Of a stretch of DNA of 45,842 nucleotides, positions 42,314-45,842 are shown one piece after another. The position numbers and the translations under genes are program-made. Every line of letters begins with the position of its first letter. Position 1 is the first letter of the stretch. The DNA is from CAYVFC01 sp964450715 (GTDB lineage: Bacteria; Myxococcota_A; Polyangia; Polyangiales; JAFGIB01): positions 1 through 45,842 of the forward strand of contig CAYVFC010000057.1 of the NCBI GenBank assembly GCA_964450715.1. Direction: 5' to 3'. The notes beneath the pieces are model-generated. The model searched no databases, was not told the DNA's origin, and worked only from the letters and a program-made list of their open reading frames with translations.

Positions 42314-43999
42314 TTGGTTACTTGTTACGAGAGCGTCGACGGGCCGACTAGACATCGAGACTACTCGGGTTTGTTTTATTTAGTCCCCGCTCTCGTCGCC
42401 TTCGGGGTGTTCGGAGTTGTATCACCCGCGGTCGCCTATCGAACGGCGTCTGACCTCCCCGAGTTCGAGGGAACGGCGGTCGTCCACTGGGAGGAAGAAT
42501 CGTTAGTCTTTCGCCTCGGTGAAAACATCCCGCCCGGTATCGAAACCAGTACCGTCGAGGACACGCTGATCGAGGCGCTCCGGGCGTGGAACGCGATCGA
42601 ATGCGGCGGCCTTGACCTTCGGTATCAGGGCCTCACCCCGCTTCCGGGCGCTACTGGTGACGGCACTAATACCATCGAGTGGCTGAGCAGCGGCTGGACG
42701 GAGCTCGGTTATTCGTCTACCGCTCCGGGTATCACCGACGTCCAGTACGAAAAGGGCGAAGACGGACTCTGGCGCATCGTCGAGGCGGATATCTATCTGA
42801 ACGCCGATGACTTCGACTGGATCCACTCGGGCGACGGTTCAGTCGAAGAGCGCGACATACTCAGCGTCCTGATCCATGAGCTCGGCCATGCCATCGGCCT
42901 CATGCATCCCTGCGAGCCCGACGGTGTCCAAGGTGCGCCGGATTGCGCGGACGACGAGGCGTTCGCCGAAACCACGATGTACCCGATCTACAGTTCGGGC
43001 CAGGCCGTCCTTTCCAGCGACGACGTCGAGGGCGCCTGCTACCTCTACCCCCTTCTTCCCTGTGAAGAGACCGGCTGCGCATCCAACGAAATCTGCACCA
43101 CCGACGGGTGCGTCTCCAAGTGCGCCGACGAGGTCTGCGGAACGAACGAGCAGTGCGGACCGCTCGGCTGTATGACCGTCGAAGAGATCGACGCCTACGA
43201 ACAGGGGCGGGATACCACTACACGTTCATGTTCGCACGACATCGAATGTGCCCCGAACGAACGCTGCATTGACCAGAAATGCCTATTTCCCGAATCGTCG
43301 GAAGACGAGGCCCCTACAACTCAATCGACCGAAGAACTCCTCGTTGGCGGCGATCCATGCGCGCGTGACAGGCAGTGCGAATCCCGAGTGTGTGTCGATT
43401 CCTACTGTGCGCGCTCTTGTCGCAGTGTCGAAGCCTGTCTGCCCGGCCAGCTCTGCATCTTTTACGGTGGAGGTTCAGGCGTCTGCGAAGGAGACGGGAA
43501 ACCCAGCGGCGAGATCTGCGAAGATGCGTCAGAGTGCCTGGGCGGCCAGTGTGTCGAGGGCGCGACCAGCGAGCCGATCTGTACCCGTCTCTGCGGCGGA
43601 AGCCAACCGGCTTGCCCGTCGAGCTGGGGTTGCGCGGAGGCCGAAGGTCGTCCGGTCTGCACCCCTCCTTACGTCGACGCGTGGAAAAGCTGCACCGTAT
43701 CATCCGGCTTTCGGACGGAGCGAAAACCCTCTCTCGCGATGAGCTACGTCGCGGTGCTTCTGGTAATCGCCGTAGCTTTCAGGTCGCGAAATAGAAGAAA
43801 GCGAATCGATTCTTTGAGCGATATCCCGCCGAAGTGCCTAGGACTACGGAGAGGTTTGCCAGAAACGCAGGCACAGCTCGGTGCGGGGGATCGGCCCGAG
43901 ACGCGAAGTATAGAAACGCAGGAAAGAGTCGGCGGCTCGAAGAGCGGTCGACGGCGGAGTTGTAGAGAAGCTCGATGTCAACAGCGAAATGGGAGTTGA
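42314..43999 (+). CDS. Matrixin-like zinc metalloprotease with Cys-rich C-terminal part
   Basis: The 561-codon frame starts at TTG 42314, the only start that keeps the full signal segment (GLFYLVPALVAFGVFGVVSP, cleavage near AVA). The catalytic domain carries HELGHAIGLMH with zinc His188, 192 and 198 and Glu189, plus the Met-turn TTMYP, as in M10/M12-type metzincins. After about residue 245 come Cys-rich repeats (CEETGCASNEICTTDGC, CGTNEQCGPLGC, CARDRQCESRVC, CEDASECLGGQC). A hydrophobic helix SYVAVLLVIAVAF with RSRNRRKR follows: MYXO-CTERM-like but without the GCxC motif. The ~60 residues beyond it look unstructured and may reflect a lost stop. The next gene begins three bases later. Confidence 0.8.
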   Translation: MVTCYESVDGPTRHRDYSGLFYLVPALVAFGVFGVVSPAVAYRTASDLPEFEGTAVVHWEEESLVFRLGENIPPGIETSTVEDTLIEALRAWNAIECGGLDLRYQGLTPLPGATGDGTNTIEWLSSGWTELGYSSTAPGITDVQYEKGEDGLWRIVEADIYLNADDFDWIHSGDGSVEERDILSVLIHELGHAIGLMHPCEPDGVQGAPDCADDEAFAETTMYPIYSSGQAVLSSDDVEGACYLYPLLPCEETGCASNEICTTDGCVSKCADEVCGTNEQCGPLGCMTVEEIDAYEQGRDTTTRSCSHDIECAPNERCIDQKCLFPESSEDEAPTTQSTEELLVGGDPCARDRQCESRVCVDSYCARSCRSVEACLPGQLCIFYGGGSGVCEGDGKPSGEICEDASECLGGQCVEGATSEPICTRLCGGSQPACPSSWGCAEAEGRPVCTPPYVDAWKSCTVSSGFRTERKPSLAMSYVAVLLVIAVAFRSRNRRKRIDSLSDIPPKCLGLRRGLPETQAQLGAGDRPETRSIETQERVGGSKSGRRRSCREARCQQRNGS

Positions 44000-44002
44000 C
44001 CT

Positions 44003-45832
44003 ATGAATAGCGAGGCGGTTCGTCCCTACGGAACGCAACTGGTTACGATGAAGGTTTTCGTCGCTCTTGTCGGAATCCTGGGAATATTGCTCGGCTCCTG
44101 CGGCGGTGAAGAGTCTGCCAGATCCGGGGAAACCGGAAGGGTCAAGCTCCCCCTGGTGATAACTGTAGATGACGGGGGCGAATACAGGCTAGAAGGGACG
44201 CTGAAGGTCCGGGGAGGGGGCGACGTCGATGGCGTTGACGGTGGAGACGTCATTAGGAGCATCGTTGTCGACGAGAATACCGACGTGTCGGATCTCGAAT
44301 TCGAGCTGGAGCCGGGACGGTATACGATCACCTTGGAGGACGGCTGGCAGCTCTACGACGAAGCCACGGACCAGCCGGTAGAGGCCACAGTCGTAAAGAA
44401 TCCGCTGGAGTTCGTGGTACGCCCCTGGGAGACGGTAACCGTAGCCTTCGATTTTCTCATCGGTGACATCGATACCGACGGCGGGGTGCGGGTCGATCTG
44501 AGCGCGGGTGAGGTTCACTCTCTGACCGGTAGGGTTGTGCTCAACTCGGAAGCGCTTTGCGTTCCTTCGAGCTCGGGACCGTGCGGACCGTTGAGCGAGC
44601 TGGAGGGGGCCGAAGTCGACTTCGTGATGCTCTTCAATATCGAAGGGGACGCGTTCGTCGATGGGAAGAGGCAGATAACCACGAGCCCAGCCATCATCGA
44701 GCTGTTCGGCGACTCGTACGTGGAGGCGGTCGTGGGGCCGGCACTGATCGGCCAGGCGTACCAATTCGTTCTCGAGCCGGACGGGCAAGGTAACGTCACG
44801 TTTTCGAGCGGTGCCGTGATGGAAGGCGAGGGCGCCGAAGGCGCGTGGGAATCGAGCTTCGAGTTGGTCGTGGGTAGCTCGGCCGGCAACGGAGGCGAAG
44901 TTCAGGGAATAACGTCTCTTACGACCGCGGGAATACCGCCATTCGAGGTGAACGGCGGGAACCTACGGTTGACCGCGACGAGTAACAGCGTGGGAGGTAC
45001 GACCACGGTATTCGAGGCCGTTAGCGGGATTGGGACGTTTTACTACGACCGGTATAAGCCCCCCGAACCTCCCGAGCAAAGCGAGCCGGTAGAGGACACT
45101 ATCGTCCGCTACTCCGACCTAATCGTATCTTCCGATGGCGGCTACTTTTTCGATCCGGTGACCCCGCAGGTAGTCGGGGGGTTCGGAGATGACCAGATCC
45201 CGCAGGGAGTTATCGATGGGCGGAATTACGTAGGGGTTTTCGAATCGAAGACGGTAGGCCCCCCGTACTCTCAGCAGATAGACCAATGGACCAGCAACGA
45301 CGTTACCGTTACCGCGGATCAAGCGACTGCCCCCGATGGCGCTTCAACGGCGGACAGAGTAACCGAAAACACGTCTGGCTCCGGTAGCCCGTACGTTCGC
45401 GGACTGGTTACAACAACTGCCGATACGGCTAGTGGCGTAGCCTGGGTCAAGGATATTGACCGGGGTTACGTACAGTTGCGGCTGATACATAGAAACTGGC
45501 CAGAAGAATGGGGCGTATGTGTCGTCAACCTCTCGGACGGTACCGTAGAAGAAACCGCTGTAGGAGTCGGATACGGCGCGGCGCCGGAGGTGTTAGACGC
45601 ACACACCATCGCCATTGATGGTGGCTACCTGATATTTCTTACCGTTCGCCTGCTAGGTGCTCAGGATACGGATCTGTACGTAGACCTATCGGACGGCGCT
45701 ACACCCACGCGCGACGTGAACGGCCGGCTAACCGTCGCCATGGAGGAAAAGAGCATTTACGTCTGGCAGGCGCAAGCAATAAAAGATGCAACCACGCGTG
45801 ATCGCTTAACAGCCGGCCCAAACGGTTTCTGA
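44003..45832 (+). CDS. Lipoprotein with C-terminal carbohydrate-binding-like module
   Basis: The 609-residue frame is complete. ATG 44003 has GGGAG eight bases upstream; ATG 44048 would give a shorter signal but has no ribosome site. Lipobox: ILGILLGSC, Cys33 from the first start. Residues ~40-150 look like a beta domain with SDLEFELEPGRYTITLEDGW, in the style of small lipoproteins of polysaccharide-binding systems. The middle part is beta-rich. The last ~180 residues contain WTSNDVTVTADQATAPDGAS followed by TADRVTE, and AWVKDIDRGYVQLRLIHRN, a pattern I know from carbohydrate-binding-like modules of phage tail and spike proteins. It lies three bases after the matrixin gene, so one operon is likely. 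Ligand unknown. Confidence 0.7.
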   Translation: MNSEAVRPYGTQLVTMKVFVALVGILGILLGSCGGEESARSGETGRVKLPLVITVDDGGEYRLEGTLKVRGGGDVDGVDGGDVIRSIVVDENTDVSDLEFELEPGRYTITLEDGWQLYDEATDQPVEATVVKNPLEFVVRPWETVTVAFDFLIGDIDTDGGVRVDLSAGEVHSLTGRVVLNSEALCVPSSSGPCGPLSELEGAEVDFVMLFNIEGDAFVDGKRQITTSPAIIELFGDSYVEAVVGPALIGQAYQFVLEPDGQGNVTFSSGAVMEGEGAEGAWESSFELVVGSSAGNGGEVQGITSLTTAGIPPFEVNGGNLRLTATSNSVGGTTTVFEAVSGIGTFYYDRYKPPEPPEQSEPVEDTIVRYSDLIVSSDGGYFFDPVTPQVVGGFGDDQIPQGVIDGRNYVGVFESKTVGPPYSQQIDQWTSNDVTVTADQATAPDGASTADRVTENTSGSGSPYVRGLVTTTADTASGVAWVKDIDRGYVQLRLIHRNWPEEWGVCVVNLSDGTVEETAVGVGYGAAPEVLDAHTIAIDGGYLIFLTVRLLGAQDTDLYVDLSDGATPTRDVNGRLTVAMEEKSIYVWQAQAIKDATTRDRLTAGPNGF

Positions 45833-45842
45833 CGGCGATTTA

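Noticed and set aside
19697..45842. Right-hand attachment repeat copying the tRNA-Gly 3' end
   Set aside because: Looked for GGGTCCGAATCCCG and TCTCCCGCTCC by eye and found no second copy; an inexact or out-of-window copy cannot be excluded.

Overview
The window looks like a high-GC, Gram-negative bacterium of the Myxococcota or a related delta-proteobacterial lineage. The evidence is an AgmX/PglI-type TonB-like protein, two proteins ending in MYXO-CTERM-like sorting tails (GC-x-C, hydrophobic helix, Arg cluster), lipoproteins with long Gly/Asp/Ala stalks after the lipobox, MopE-type metal-binding motifs and DUF4215-like Cys-rich repeats. This is inferred from protein style, not from a marker gene.

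Bases 1-19,500 are GC-rich and mostly core-like. In order they hold the 3' part of an M6 metalloprotease, a polytopic GT-C-like membrane protein, a membrane-fused spermidine-synthase-like protein in an operon with an AgmX-type TPR protein, a secreted coiled-coil protein, DUF1285 plus a TlpA-type thioredoxin, CcmB and CcmA (cytochrome c maturation), DnaJ, a TPR/SLT lytic transglycosylase, a FliJ-like coiled-coil gene behind a catalytically degenerate aldo/keto reductase homologue, and a LolC/LolE-type permease. A GC-rich palindromic repeat family lies between several of these genes and also inside the permease coding sequence.

At 19,625 a tRNA-Gly(GCC) is followed after 26 bases by a convergent tyrosine recombinase, which marks the left edge of an integrated element. 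The next ~6 kb is accessory and partly decayed. It contains an excisionase-like HTH gene broken at a G9 run, orphan genes of 223 and 401 residues, a patatin lipoprotein fragment that runs tail to tail into an HNH-family gene broken at a G5 run, and an AT-richer small secreted protein. I could not find the right-hand attachment repeat in the window.

From about 26,000 to the end almost every gene encodes an envelope or exported protein. These are a MopE-type lipoprotein, a 1277-residue subtilase carrying both a lipobox and a MYXO-CTERM tail, a minus-strand run (40,143 down to 31,318) of a 57-codon ORF, three Cys-rich lipoproteins and an OmpA-family barrel protein, a seven-repeat FG-GAP protein with a MYXO-CTERM tail, a matrixin-like metalloprotease, and a lipoprotein with a phage-tail-type carbohydrate-binding-like module. 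The minus-strand run is the best candidate here for an undescribed system: several Cys-rich surface lipoproteins, one with a duplicated PA14-like module, co-encoded with a peptidoglycan-anchored outer-membrane protein and flanked by secreted proteases. That they work together is inference from gene order.
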